This document shows, in pieces, positions 30,601 to 37,290 of a stretch of 40,468 nucleotides of DNA; the first letter of the stretch is position 1, and each line of letters opens with the position of its first letter. A program made the position numbers and the translations under genes. This stretch comes from a virus: IMG/VR virus record IMGVR_UViG_3300044832_000046, positions 1-40,468 of that record. The stretch is one strand, 5' to 3'. A model generated the notes under the pieces. The model saw only the letters and a list, made by a program, of their open reading frames with translations. It did no database searches and had not been told where the DNA came from.

Positions 30601-31914
30601 CACAAGGTCGTCCGGGGTCATGTGGCCGGTCAGGGCCTGGCCGACCCGGAGCTGGTACCAGTCGCGCACGTCCTCCGGCAGGGCCTCAAGTGCCTTGGTC
30701 CAGTCGGGGTGTTCGGCGTCCTTGACGAAGTCCGCACCGGAGATCTTCGTCATCAGCAGATCCTGGTCCGGCGGCTGGAGCCCGCCGGTGCGCAGGTCGA
30801 CTATGCCGTTGGGGCAGTTGAGCAGGTCCGGGTTGGAGTCGAACGCGTCGGCCGCGCAGGCGAGGATGCCCTTGGCGAGCTTGAGGACCGCCCCTATCCG
30901 ACCGGCCGACAGCACGCCGCGCCAGCCGTCGGAGACCGCCTGGAGATCCCGGCCGGTGCCGTGGTGCTGGGCGTCCACGCTCTGGTGGTAGTGCTCCATG
31001 ACCCACTGCCGGATGGCCTCGGTGACGTTGACCTCGTTGCTCTCCTTCCAGACCTTGCCGGTCCACTCCATCCAGCCCATGCCCGGAGCCCAGCGGAAGC
31101 GGTCGTCCAGCTCCTCGGAGCAGGCCGCGTCGGCCAGCATCGAGTCGGTGAAGGTCGCGTCCCGGGCCTCGTTGGGGATGGCGGACAGAGCCGCGTCGCG
31201 CAGGATCTCCATCGTGCCGCCAGCGGCGAAGAAGTCGTCCACGCCCTTGACGTCGACATCCCCGACCTTGGGCGGGACGATCAGGTACCGTACGTCCTGC
31301 GCACCCTTGGACTCCAGCCACCGGCCGAGCCGCTGCATGGCGAGCATGACGTTGCGGTTGGACCGGGCGTCGGAGTCGAAGCAGATGATCACCGCCCGGT
31401 TGCGGAGCGGGACATCCTCCCAGTCGCCCAGCGTGCCCATCTTCGAGCGCCAGTTGAAGACGCCCGTCAGGGTGATCACCGCCCGCTCCAGGCTGGCCAG
31501 GCAGTCGCCCTTCTTGATCCCCTCGGTGATCCAGAGTGTGTGGCTCGCGTCCCGGACCTTGTCGGCCACGCCCGGCGGGACGTCCAGCCGGTTGGGCACA
31601 CCGGCCTGGCTGGCGTACTTCTCCAGCTTGCCGCCGGGGGCCTCCTGCGGGATGGAGGGCTTCCACTGAGCCCCGATCTCCTCGCCGGTGACGCGGTACA
31701 TCGGCATCAGGATGCCGGGGAAGGCGAGGTCTTCCCGCCAGGCCCAGCGGGGGATGTGCAGGGCCTTGAGCCGGGCCCTGTCGTCGTCACCGCCGTACAG
31801 CGTCTCGTATCCACGAGCCGCTATCACCTCGGCATTGATCACCGAGCCTTCTAGCTGGCGCAGGTGACCGGGCATCAGGTCCCGGGGTGCCGCCGGGGGA
31901 GTCTCTTCGGTCAT
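27628..31914 (-). CDS. Primase-helicase-3'-5' exonuclease-DNA polymerase A fusion
   Basis: One uninterrupted 1,428-residue frame from ATG 31914. Residues 1-245: DUF3854/TOPRIM-like primase part, with the acid of LWITEGIKKGD and the FDSDA motif (179-183). Residues 260-690: D5-type/SF3 helicase, Walker A GGGANGKST (443-451), Walker B AVLEET, sensor FINSNYKP. Residues 735-850: Pro/Asp-rich linker with three DPF motifs. Residues 855-1010: DEDDy exonuclease, D859 and E861 (GFDLETA), N911/D916 and Y1000xxxD1004. Residues 1165-1428: family A polymerase with motif A D1224 (CDLSQVD), O-helix R1264/K1268/Y1276, and motif C HDE (1379-1381). All catalytic signatures look intact. Separate genes are usual; three activities in one chain are unusual. 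Confidence 0.85.
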   Translation of the reverse strand: MTEETPPAAPRDLMPGHLRQLEGSVINAEVIAARGYETLYGGDDDRARLKALHIPRWAWREDLAFPGILMPMYRVTGEEIGAQWKPSIPQEAPGGKLEKYASQAGVPNRLDVPPGVADKVRDASHTLWITEGIKKGDCLASLERAVITLTGVFNWRSKMGTLGDWEDVPLRNRAVIICFDSDARSNRNVMLAMQRLGRWLESKGAQDVRYLIVPPKVGDVDVKGVDDFFAAGGTMEILRDAALSAIPNEARDATFTDSMLADAACSEELDDRFRWAPGMGWMEWTGKVWKESNEVNVTEAIRQWVMEHYHQSVDAQHHGTGRDLQAVSDGWRGVLSAGRIGAVLKLAKGILACAADAFDSNPDLLNCPNGIVDLRTGGLQPPDQDLLMTKISGADFVKDAEHPDWTKALEALPEDVRDWYQLRVGQALTGHMTPDDLVIICQGGGANGKSTVYDACALAAGKYHVQVSDRTMLGGASDNHPTEIMDLMGARYAVLEETPESRRLDTNRLKKLAGTREITGRRIRQDPVTFAATHSLFINSNYKPVVDETDHGTWRRLALLRWPFTFRKSQSACHGPEDRVGDATLRDRLKLDPQAMEAALAWMAAGARRWYELEKIMPELPTRVTEDTLEWRKEADLILAFAPDEIEFDHSRYVISSELRTIFNDRLRERGQKEWSEKTFSARFGGHDMVAQHGVQYKVVKRSDALSTRKSDLPTASTFRAWVGIKFKENPGSTGETDIPVNDPFSGPDPRSVTPVTRPPITAIEEPRIGVNGSGVTGVTENSRSLKTGDQETEKIMTGDSENGLDDTQPSYTAEEINDLLFADLVDPFAEPVMDPFAETPAPPAEVPQIDLSGPIGFDLETASAAEEFTYGEGFVRLAGVIDQHGATRTGVPPEELVEMIEAAPEVYGHNALGFDGLALAHYHGLDWEAFVAKTVDTEPVARQAHPPRSRGKSSIDEYDLDHVAERYGVAGKTDDIKALARKHGGFDKIPKDDADYNAYLVGDLGASKAVREVLEPARDAYVAREHKILGLMGRMTLNGFKVDVPLLNQRLTEGEEKKQAALASLGGTFGLPLGREVMRGRGKAKQAVWEPHSSPLATKEGNAWLLDLWKQFNVVAPPRTDKGKLSTAAEALDVIAAHPRCPAELKEALGLMAIVTKTRTVYQTAATYLTAAGRVHPKVSMRQASGRGSITEPGMTVFGKRNGKHVERDIFIADEGHVIITCDLSQVDMRAVAGHCQDERYMALYEPGKDAHAEIAAMMGVTRDEAKPLGHGYNYGMGARTMIEREGHAPELVRAFFEVMSQFTVKDAWTEKVRDIGGRGELLDNGFGRLMRCDPNWAYTVAPALMGQGGARDITMEVLLRLMDRHPNYAQYLRTWVHDEFVFSVPADRAEEIGADILDAFTWEWKGVPILSELSRPGASWGECSAK

Positions 31915-32120
31915 GACTGCCTCCGGATCTCAGCCATGATCGCCCGTCCGGCCTCGTAGCTCATCAGGTCGGTCTCGCCCCGCATGATCACGTATTTGCG
32001 GACGAACTCCTGCACCGTGATGTGGGTGACCGGTATGCCGTCGAGCATCCAGCCCTTGTTGAACTCGACCTCGTCCAGCAGTTCGCTGGCCGCGTCCTTG
32101 ATCCTGCTCTCCTGGCTCAT
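31911..32120 (-). CDS. Hypothetical protein, 69 aa
   Basis: ATG 32120 overlaps the nuclease stop (ATGA), with GGGGA upstream. Starts MSQESRIKDAASELLDEVEF, followed by GIPVTHITVQEFVRKYVIMR and a helical end. It is mainly helical and acidic then basic. It is coupled to the polymerase fusion on the other side. No family recognised. Confidence 0.65.
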   Translation of the reverse strand: MSQESRIKDAASELLDEVEFNKGWMLDGIPVTHITVQEFVRKYVIMRGETDLMSYEAGRAIMAEIRRQS

Positions 32121-32572
32121 CCTGTTTCCCCGAACTCGAATCGTGCGCTGCTCGCGGTGTCCCATGCCTTCTGAGGGACCGTCTTCTGCCACAGCCGGGC
32201 CAGGATCGCCCGACCGCCCTCCACGCCTGGCGTGTACGCCGTGGCGCTGTGATCGCGTTCGCAGTGGTCGCTGGTGCGGTGCATGCCCCGGGCGACGATC
32301 ACTACCATCTCGCTGGCCGTGGCCAGCTCCCACCAGCGGGCGTCCTCAGCGTTGTTGGACCCCGGCTTGACCTCGAACCAGATCGGCTCGGCCGCGCCGG
32401 TGACGCTGAGTCGGAAGTCCGGCAGGTAGTTGCCCGCCGGGAGTTGGACCCCTTGGGGCTCGTACTCCCACTGCCACTTCATGTGGTTGAACAACGTGGC
32501 CCACCGTGCCTCGGCCCTGCTGCGGAAGCGGCAGCCGTAAGCGCGCGTCTCGATGGCTTTGATGAACGCCAT
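32117..32572 (-). CDS. PD-(D/E)XK nuclease
   Basis: 151 residues from ATG 32572, with AGGAG repeats upstream. The nuclease core is visible: E21 in FRSRAEARWATLF, then YEP, D52 in NYLPDFRL, and E67-x-K69 in WFEVKPG. The small restriction-endonuclease-like fold matches resolvase-type or phage accessory nucleases that accompany primase/helicase genes. It may resolve branched replication intermediates or trim DNA; the gene lies in the same operon as the polymerase fusion. Confidence 0.75.
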   Translation of the reverse strand: MAFIKAIETRAYGCRFRSRAEARWATLFNHMKWQWEYEPQGVQLPAGNYLPDFRLSVTGAAEPIWFEVKPGSNNAEDARWWELATASEMVVIVARGMHRTSDHCERDHSATAYTPGVEGGRAILARLWQKTVPQKAWDTASSARFEFGETG

Positions 32573-32634
32573 GTCTCCTGCTCTCCTGACTCCCGGTCCC
32601 ACCTAGTGGTCCGCGTAGGGTACCGCTGGCGCGG

Positions 32635-32823
32635 TCATTCGTCGGTTGTGTCCGGCTTCGCGTCCGGAACGATCATCCGGTTCAGCTCGGCCGCGTCCAC
32701 CAGGACCCGCCGTCCGGCCCGGTACTTGGTCAGCTGGCCCTCGTCCATCCATCGGCGGATGGTGTGCGGCACCACGTGGGCTATGTCGGCCGCCTGCTTT
32801 ACGGTCAGGTAGTCGCGTTCCAT
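32635..32823 (-). CDS. Excisionase/MerR-like helix-turn-helix protein
   Basis: 62 residues from ATG 32823 with AGGAGG five bases upstream. The sequence MERDYLTVKQAADIAHVVPH followed by TIRRWMDEGQLTKYRAGRRV is a standard winged helix-turn-helix of the Xis/AlpA/MerR class. It is the first leftward gene at the divergent control region and is a likely regulator of the two early operons. The 62 bases between it and the nuclease hold only an 11-codon ORF. Confidence 0.8.
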   Translation of the reverse strand: MERDYLTVKQAADIAHVVPHTIRRWMDEGQLTKYRAGRRVLVDAAELNRMIVPDAKPDTTDE

Positions 32824-32925
32824 CGTTTCCTCCTAGCTCGGTATACATGAGCTTACCCGAGTTTGCGTGGGTGTACGCGTCGGGTACTATGAGGGCAGCA
32901 GGATCAACCAGGAGAGCAGGAGATC
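32824..32925. promoter_or_regulatory. Divergent early control region
   Basis: Rightward promoter candidate: TTTGCG (32862-32867), 17-base spacer, TACTAT (32885-32890). A near-inverted repeat, CTCGGTA...TACCCGAG (about 32838-32861), lies between the two start regions and could be an operator for the adjacent helix-turn-helix protein. Leftward promoter hexamers are not clear. A rightward ribosome site (GGAGAGCAGGAG) ends the region. Confidence 0.5.
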
Positions 32926-32997
32926 ATGACCAGCAACCAGTCCATATGCCCGTGGCCCGACGGCCCGTGCACCTGCCCGAGGCCGTGGTCGCGATGA
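32926..32997 (+). CDS. 23-residue Cys-rich leader peptide/ORF
   Basis: ATG 32926 follows AGGAG closely; the stop overlaps the next start (ATGA). The peptide MTSNQSICPWPDGPCTCPRP plus WSR has three Cys. It is the first rightward ORF and may work as a coupling leader or a small zinc peptide. The strong ribosome site favours translation. Confidence 0.5.
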   Translation: MTSNQSICPWPDGPCTCPRPWSR

Positions 32998-33356
32998 CCC
33001 GTGAAGAGACCGCCTACGCTCAGGCGCTCAACGTCTTCGGCAGCGACCAGGAGAGCCCCGAGGAGCACGACCTGCTCCGCAACCTGCGCATCCACAGCCA
33101 CGACGGAGAGGCCGTCCCGGCCGTACGCTCCGTCAACTGGCAGGCCACGCTGGCCGCCGTCTCCGCCCGGGGCCCGCGCTGCGACGTCTGCAACGGCTGG
33201 ACCTTCCGGCCGTGGTACGTCACCCTGCTCTCCCGCACGACCCCGCGCCTGTGCGGCACCTGCGAGACGAGCATCCCCTGGACCGAGCCCGTGGCCGTCA
33301 TCGGCCGTCAGGCCACCAACCCGTTCGGTGCGCCGTACGACCGGATCACCCAGTGA
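32994..33356 (+). CDS. Zinc-binding hypothetical protein, 120 aa
   Basis: Begins at ATG 32994 (ATGA overlap). The N-terminal 45 residues are acidic and helical (ETAYAQALNVFGSDQESPEE). Two CxxC knuckles follow: RCDVCNGWTFRPWY and LCGTCETSIPW, spaced by 22 residues. The C-terminus is GRQATNPFGAPYDRITQ. It is a likely zinc ribbon; function unknown, early rightward operon. Confidence 0.7.
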   Translation: MTREETAYAQALNVFGSDQESPEEHDLLRNLRIHSHDGEAVPAVRSVNWQATLAAVSARGPRCDVCNGWTFRPWYVTLLSRTTPRLCGTCETSIPWTEPVAVIGRQATNPFGAPYDRITQ

Positions 33357-33901
33357 GCGCGGCCCACACCGACCTCGTGCTGAGCGAGGTCGCGGCGGAG
33401 CGCGAGCGCCAAGTCGAGCGCTGGGGGCGCCAGTACATCACCGACAACGACGGGACGGACGACGGGACGATCCTGCTCGGCCGGAGCTACGCCGTGCTGG
33501 AGAACACCCTCAAGGCGCGCTGCGACCACCTCGCTGAGGAGTGGAGGGCCGGGCGCCTGCCCGACCCCCGCAACATGACGACCGTCCTCCTGGAGGAGGT
33601 CTTCGAGGCTCTGTCACAGGCCGTGGCCGGGAACCCCGAGGAGCTGCGCAAGGAGCTGGTTCAGGTAGCGGCCGTCGCCGTGAAGTGGGCGGAGATCCTG
33701 GACCACCGTGCGGCCGAGGCCGCCGGTGCCGAGATCGACGCCGCCACCGCCGGTCTGTACGCCGCGACCGGCCGGGTCCGGATGCGCAAGGGACTGAGCT
33801 TCGATGAGGCCAAGTCCCTGCGCACGCACGGAAAGAAGATCGTGAAGGCCCCGGCCATCGTGGAGCTGGAGCTGCCGGAGCAGAGGGAGGAAACGCCATG
33901 A
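33353..33901 (+). CDS. MazG-like NTP pyrophosphohydrolase
   Basis: 182 residues from GTG 33353 (GTGA overlap). The all-alpha MazG-like pattern is visible: EVAAERERQVERWGRQ near the start, TVLLEEVFEALSQAV with the metal-binding acids, then LRKELVQVAAVAVKWAEILD. Such phage proteins hydrolyse non-canonical or signalling nucleotides or adjust dNTP pools. The C-terminal third is extra and helical, with a basic segment (LRTHGKKIVKAPA). In a phage with modified bases it could remove unmodified or damaged dNTPs, but that is inference. Confidence 0.7.
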   Translation: MSAAHTDLVLSEVAAERERQVERWGRQYITDNDGTDDGTILLGRSYAVLENTLKARCDHLAEEWRAGRLPDPRNMTTVLLEEVFEALSQAVAGNPEELRKELVQVAAVAVKWAEILDHRAAEAAGAEIDAATAGLYAATGRVRMRKGLSFDEAKSLRTHGKKIVKAPAIVELELPEQREETP

Positions 33902-34224
33902 GCCAGTGCATCAGGTGCGCATGCCCTGACCACCCCTTCAGCGTGTGCCGGAAGAACACTGACCCGGACATGCCGGAGGCCGGTACCGCGTGCGGCTGCA
34001 CCCCGGAGCAGGTGGCCGAGGTCGCCCGTGCGGAGATCCCCTCCGACACCCGGGGCTCGCTGGCCCTCCTGGCCCTCACCGACGACGACCCGACCACCGC
34101 CCTGCGGATCGTCAAGGAGCTGGGGATTGACGAGCTGAACGACCTCCGGTCCCACGCCCGCATGCTGCTGGAGATGATCGGTAACGAGACCACCCGGAAG
34201 CTGAGGGCCCGCCGTGGCTGCTAG
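33898..34224 (+). CDS. Cys-rich hypothetical protein, 108 aa
   Basis: ATG 33898 with GGAGG seven bases upstream; ATGA overlap with the MazG-like gene. The first 35 residues hold six Cys (QCIRCACPDHPFSVC and TACGCT), likely zinc-binding; the rest is a helical domain (GSLALLALTDDDPTTALRIV). No family recognised. Confidence 0.65.
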   Translation: MSQCIRCACPDHPFSVCRKNTDPDMPEAGTACGCTPEQVAEVARAEIPSDTRGSLALLALTDDDPTTALRIVKELGIDELNDLRSHARMLLEMIGNETTRKLRARRGC

Positions 34225-34426
34225 GAAGACCCGCCGGAAGAGCACCCACACCGGCATCCTCGGCTGCCAGGCGTGGTGCGAGGACTGCGGCTGGAAGCTG
34301 GAGGCCACCAACGCCCTGGGCAACGGGGCCATCCACGCCGACAAGTACCCCGAGCACACCGTGCACGTCGAGCAGACGCTGGGCGTGACCTACAACATGA
34401 AGGCCCGTGAGGGGGAGACGAGTTGA
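34214..34426 (+). CDS. Small zinc-finger-like protein, 70 aa
   Basis: GTG 34214, GAGGG six bases upstream, overlapping the previous gene by 11 bases. Basic start (AARKTRRKSTHTG), then CQAWCEDCGWKLEA and a His-rich stretch (IHADKYPEHTVHVEQ) that together could bind zinc. The stop overlaps the HNH gene start (TTGA). Function unknown. Confidence 0.6.
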   Translation: MAARKTRRKSTHTGILGCQAWCEDCGWKLEATNALGNGAIHADKYPEHTVHVEQTLGVTYNMKAREGETS

Positions 34427-34929
34427 CCGCCCGCACCGAGCTGCGCCCCCGAGTAGTGATCTGCCCGGAGTTCCCGGAGCTGGTCGTGTCGGACGATGGG
34501 CAGATCCGAGGCCCGAGGAAGTGGCTGAAGCTCTTCCCCAACAAGACCAACCCCTACCTGCACTTCAACATCTACCGCAGCCCGAAGTGGACGCAGCTGT
34601 CGGTCCACGTCGTCGTGTGCACGGCGTTCCACGGGCCTCGCCCGGCCGGACTGCTGGTGCGGCACCTGGACGGAGACCCCCTGAACAACCGGGCTGACAA
34701 CCTGGCCTGGGGAACCTTCGAGGAGAACGAGGCCGACAAGGTCGCTCACGGCCGGGCCGCCAGGGGAGAGAGCCACCCCCACGTCAAGCTGACCGAGGGC
34801 CAGGTCAGGGCCATCCGAGCTGCGAGGGCCGCCGGGATCAAGCTGTCGGAGCTGTCTGCCGAATACAGGATCTCGCAAACCCAGATCAGCGCCATCGCGC
34901 ACCGGAAGGTATGGAGGCACCTGACGTGA
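34423..34929 (+). CDS. HNH homing endonuclease
   Basis: 168 residues from TTG 34423, with GGAG five bases upstream and TTGA coupling. The N-terminal part resembles the NUMOD4 domain (VICPEFPELVVSDDGQIRGP). The HNH core is VHVVVCTAFHGPRPAGLLVR followed by HLDGDPLNNRADNLAWGT. The C-terminal 50 residues form a helix-turn-helix DNA-reading domain (KLTEGQVRAIRAARAAGIKL). Such genes insert next to conserved phage genes and copy themselves into lacking relatives; here the neighbour is the helicase gene. Confidence 0.85.
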   Translation: MTARTELRPRVVICPEFPELVVSDDGQIRGPRKWLKLFPNKTNPYLHFNIYRSPKWTQLSVHVVVCTAFHGPRPAGLLVRHLDGDPLNNRADNLAWGTFEENEADKVAHGRAARGESHPHVKLTEGQVRAIRAARAAGIKLSELSAEYRISQTQISAIAHRKVWRHLT

Positions 34930-36584
34930 GGGACACCCTTACCCCCAGGGATTACCAGATCGAGTGCCTGGACCTGATCAGGTCGGCCTGGTACAACCTG
35001 CAACGCCCGGCGGTCGTGCTCCCCACCGGCGCCGGGAAGACCGTCATCTTCGCCCACCTCGCCTCGGAGTGGCTGGAGCGCGAGCACACCCGTGTGGTCG
35101 TCCTGGTCCACCGCGATGAGCTGGCCGACCAGGCCATCGCCAAGATCCGCGCGGTCGCCCCCGGGCTGGACGTCGGCAAGGTCAAGGCGGCCGACAACGA
35201 CACCGGGGCCGACGTGGTCGTGGCCTCGGTGCAGACCCTGGCCCGTGCCTCCCGGCTCGACCAACTCACGGCGCACGCGGGTCTGGTCGGGCAGATCGGC
35301 CTCGTGATCGTGGACGAGTGCCACCACGCCGCAGCCCCGAGCTACATCCGGATCATGACGGAGCTGGGCTGCTACACCCGGGGCGAGGAGGACTCCTACG
35401 GCCAGTGGCCGGGCACCCGGGCGGTGGGCTTCACCGCCACGATGGCGCGGGGCGACGGGGTGGGCCTGGGGGGCGTGTGGGAGGACGTCGTCTACACCAA
35501 GACCACGCTCTGGATGATCGCCCACGGGTACCTGACCGACGTGCGCGGCCGGGTCATCGACCTGGAGCTGGACCTCAGCCAGGTCAAGACCTCCGGCGGC
35601 GACTACCAGGCCAAGTCCCTGGGCAACGCGCTGATGGACATGGACGCCCCGGCGAGCATCGCCCGAGCGGTCCAGCAGCACGCGGCCGACCGGCGGCCTA
35701 TCGTCTTCACCCCCGACGTGGCGACCGCCCACGCCACCGCCCACGCCCTGAACTTCTACGGCATCGCCTGCGACGTGGTCGACGGCACCACGCCCCGGGA
35801 GGCCCGGCTGGCCACCTACGCGGCCTTCCGCACCGGCCGGATTCAGGCTCTGGTCAACTGCATGGTCTTGACGGAAGGCGCCGACATGCCGTGGGCCGAC
35901 TGCGCGGTGATCGCCCGTCCGACCAAGAGCGCCGGGCTCTACATCCAGATGGTCGGCCGCGTCCTGCGGCCGTGGCCCGGCAAGGCCGACGCGCTGGTGC
36001 TCAACGTGATCGGGGAGGGCGGCACGCTCTGCACGCTGATCGACCTGGACCCCGGGCTCATCGTCCCGCCGGAGGGCCGGGAGTCCCTGGCCGAGGCGTA
36101 CGTCCGGCAGGAGGAGCGGGCGGAGCGGACCTACAGCTCCGACCACCTGGCGTTCGACCTCAAGTTCCGCGACATCGACATGTTCGAGTCGTCCACCCAC
36201 AAGTGGCTCCGCACCCCGGCCGGGGTCATGTTCCTCTCCCGTGGCGACGGAGACGTCTTCCTCTGGCCGGAGAGGGACGAACGCGGCTGGATGGTGGGAT
36301 TCGCCGCAGCCAACGGCCGCGCCTGGGAGCCGCTGCACAGGGAGCTTTCGCTGACCATGGCGATGGCGTGGGCCGAGACCGAGGCCGGGTCCGGTCTGTT
36401 CAACCTCTCGGCCAAGGACAAGCGCTGGCGCAAGGAGCCTGCCGACGGCAAGCAGATCGGCAAGGCGCGGTCCATCGGCCTGGACCCCGGCAGCGACCCC
36501 CGCAAGGGCGAGCTGTCCGACGCGATCAGCATCGCGCTGGCCGCCCAGAAGTTCGACCGACGGATGAGGAGCCTGGAGCGATGA
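34926..36584 (+). CDS. SF2 DNA helicase (DEAD/DEAH, SSL2-like)
   Basis: 552 residues. GTG 34926 is chosen over ATG 34911 because GGAGG lies eight bases before it and it overlaps the HNH stop as GTGA. Motif I is PTGAGKT (33-39), motif Ia VLVHRDELADQA, motif II DECH (130-133), motif III FTATMARGDG, and motif VI QMVGRVLRPW. The two RecA-like domains are followed by a C-terminal 190-residue part with ERDERGWMVGFAAANGRAWE and a Lys-rich end. It likely unwinds DNA in replication or recombination with the nearby nuclease. Length and motifs are typical. Confidence 0.85.
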   Translation: MRDTLTPRDYQIECLDLIRSAWYNLQRPAVVLPTGAGKTVIFAHLASEWLEREHTRVVVLVHRDELADQAIAKIRAVAPGLDVGKVKAADNDTGADVVVASVQTLARASRLDQLTAHAGLVGQIGLVIVDECHHAAAPSYIRIMTELGCYTRGEEDSYGQWPGTRAVGFTATMARGDGVGLGGVWEDVVYTKTTLWMIAHGYLTDVRGRVIDLELDLSQVKTSGGDYQAKSLGNALMDMDAPASIARAVQQHAADRRPIVFTPDVATAHATAHALNFYGIACDVVDGTTPREARLATYAAFRTGRIQALVNCMVLTEGADMPWADCAVIARPTKSAGLYIQMVGRVLRPWPGKADALVLNVIGEGGTLCTLIDLDPGLIVPPEGRESLAEAYVRQEERAERTYSSDHLAFDLKFRDIDMFESSTHKWLRTPAGVMFLSRGDGDVFLWPERDERGWMVGFAAANGRAWEPLHRELSLTMAMAWAETEAGSGLFNLSAKDKRWRKEPADGKQIGKARSIGLDPGSDPRKGELSDAISIALAAQKFDRRMRSLER

Positions 36585-36859
36585 GGTTCGACCTGACACC
36601 CGAGCAGCACCAGCGGATGGCCGACGAGGTCATGCGCGAGCAGACGGCGATGCAGGGCCGGTACGAGGCCGAGCTGAAGCTGGCCGCCCGCAAGGAGGTC
36701 CGGCGCAGCCTGGCCCGGATGGCCGACCACGTCCGGGAGACGACCCGCAGCGCGGCACCGAGCCGGTACATCGACCTGCTGCTGCTGGCCGGGATGCTGG
36801 ACATCGAGGTCGCCCGGCTGGACACCGAGATCATGACCGGGCAGGAGATCGAGCTGTGA
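36581..36859 (+). CDS. Hypothetical helical protein, 92 aa
   Basis: ATG 36581 overlaps the helicase stop (ATGA) and GAGGAG precedes it. It is predicted almost all helical: MRFDLTPEQHQRMADEVMRE, RYEAELKLAARKEVRRSLAR, then YIDLLLLAGMLDIEVARLDT. No Cys or enzyme motif. The stop overlaps the next start. It may be a helicase partner; function unknown. Confidence 0.7.
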   Translation: MRFDLTPEQHQRMADEVMREQTAMQGRYEAELKLAARKEVRRSLARMADHVRETTRSAAPSRYIDLLLLAGMLDIEVARLDTEIMTGQEIEL

Positions 36860-37290
36860 AGCGGATCGCGTTCGCGGCCATCGTGGCCTATCTCGACCGC
36901 GCCACGGACGACGGCCGCCTGCTGGTGACCCCAGAGATCCTGCTCCACCACGCCTACCCGCTCCCGGTGTTCGGCTACAACGCCACCACCGGCCAGCGCG
37001 ACCGCGTCGGGCTGATCGAGATCGCGGCCGTGTGCGACCGGCGCCTGATCGTCTTCGGCCGGATGACCACCGGGCCGGAGGCCAAGCCCTACGTCGACCG
37101 ACTGTCAGAGGGGTCTGCTTGGCTGGAGCTTGACCTGAGCCACATCGAGACCGAGACCGAGGAGCCCACGAACACCGACCCCAACCCGGTGACCCGCTTC
37201 ACGAGCTGGTCGCTGGCCTGCGCCACTATCGGCGAGAGCCCCTGCTGGGACCTTCCGCCCGTACAGATCGAGGAGTTCACGAATGCCTGA
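36856..37290 (+). CDS. Hypothetical protein, 144 aa, protease-fold-like pattern
   Basis: GTG 36856 overlaps the previous stop (GTGA). The first 70 residues (IVAYLDRATDDGRLLVTPEI, PLPVFGYNATTGQRDRVG, then AAVCDRRLIVFGRM) resemble the beta-barrel start of phage prohead proteases, with PLPV and the following VGxIxxI pattern. However, the catalytic Ser motif is not visible, so it may be a non-catalytic relative. The C-terminal half is acidic with SWSLACATIGESPCW. Role unknown. Confidence 0.6.
   Translation: MKRIAFAAIVAYLDRATDDGRLLVTPEILLHHAYPLPVFGYNATTGQRDRVGLIEIAAVCDRRLIVFGRMTTGPEAKPYVDRLSEGSAWLELDLSHIETETEEPTNTDPNPVTRFTSWSLACATIGESPCWDLPPVQIEEFTNA

Noticed and set aside
32603-32638. 11-codon ORF (MTAPAVPYADH) with an ATGA overlap to the HTH gene
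   Set aside because: Too short to judge; no separate ribosome site, and a single 4-bp overlap can arise by chance.
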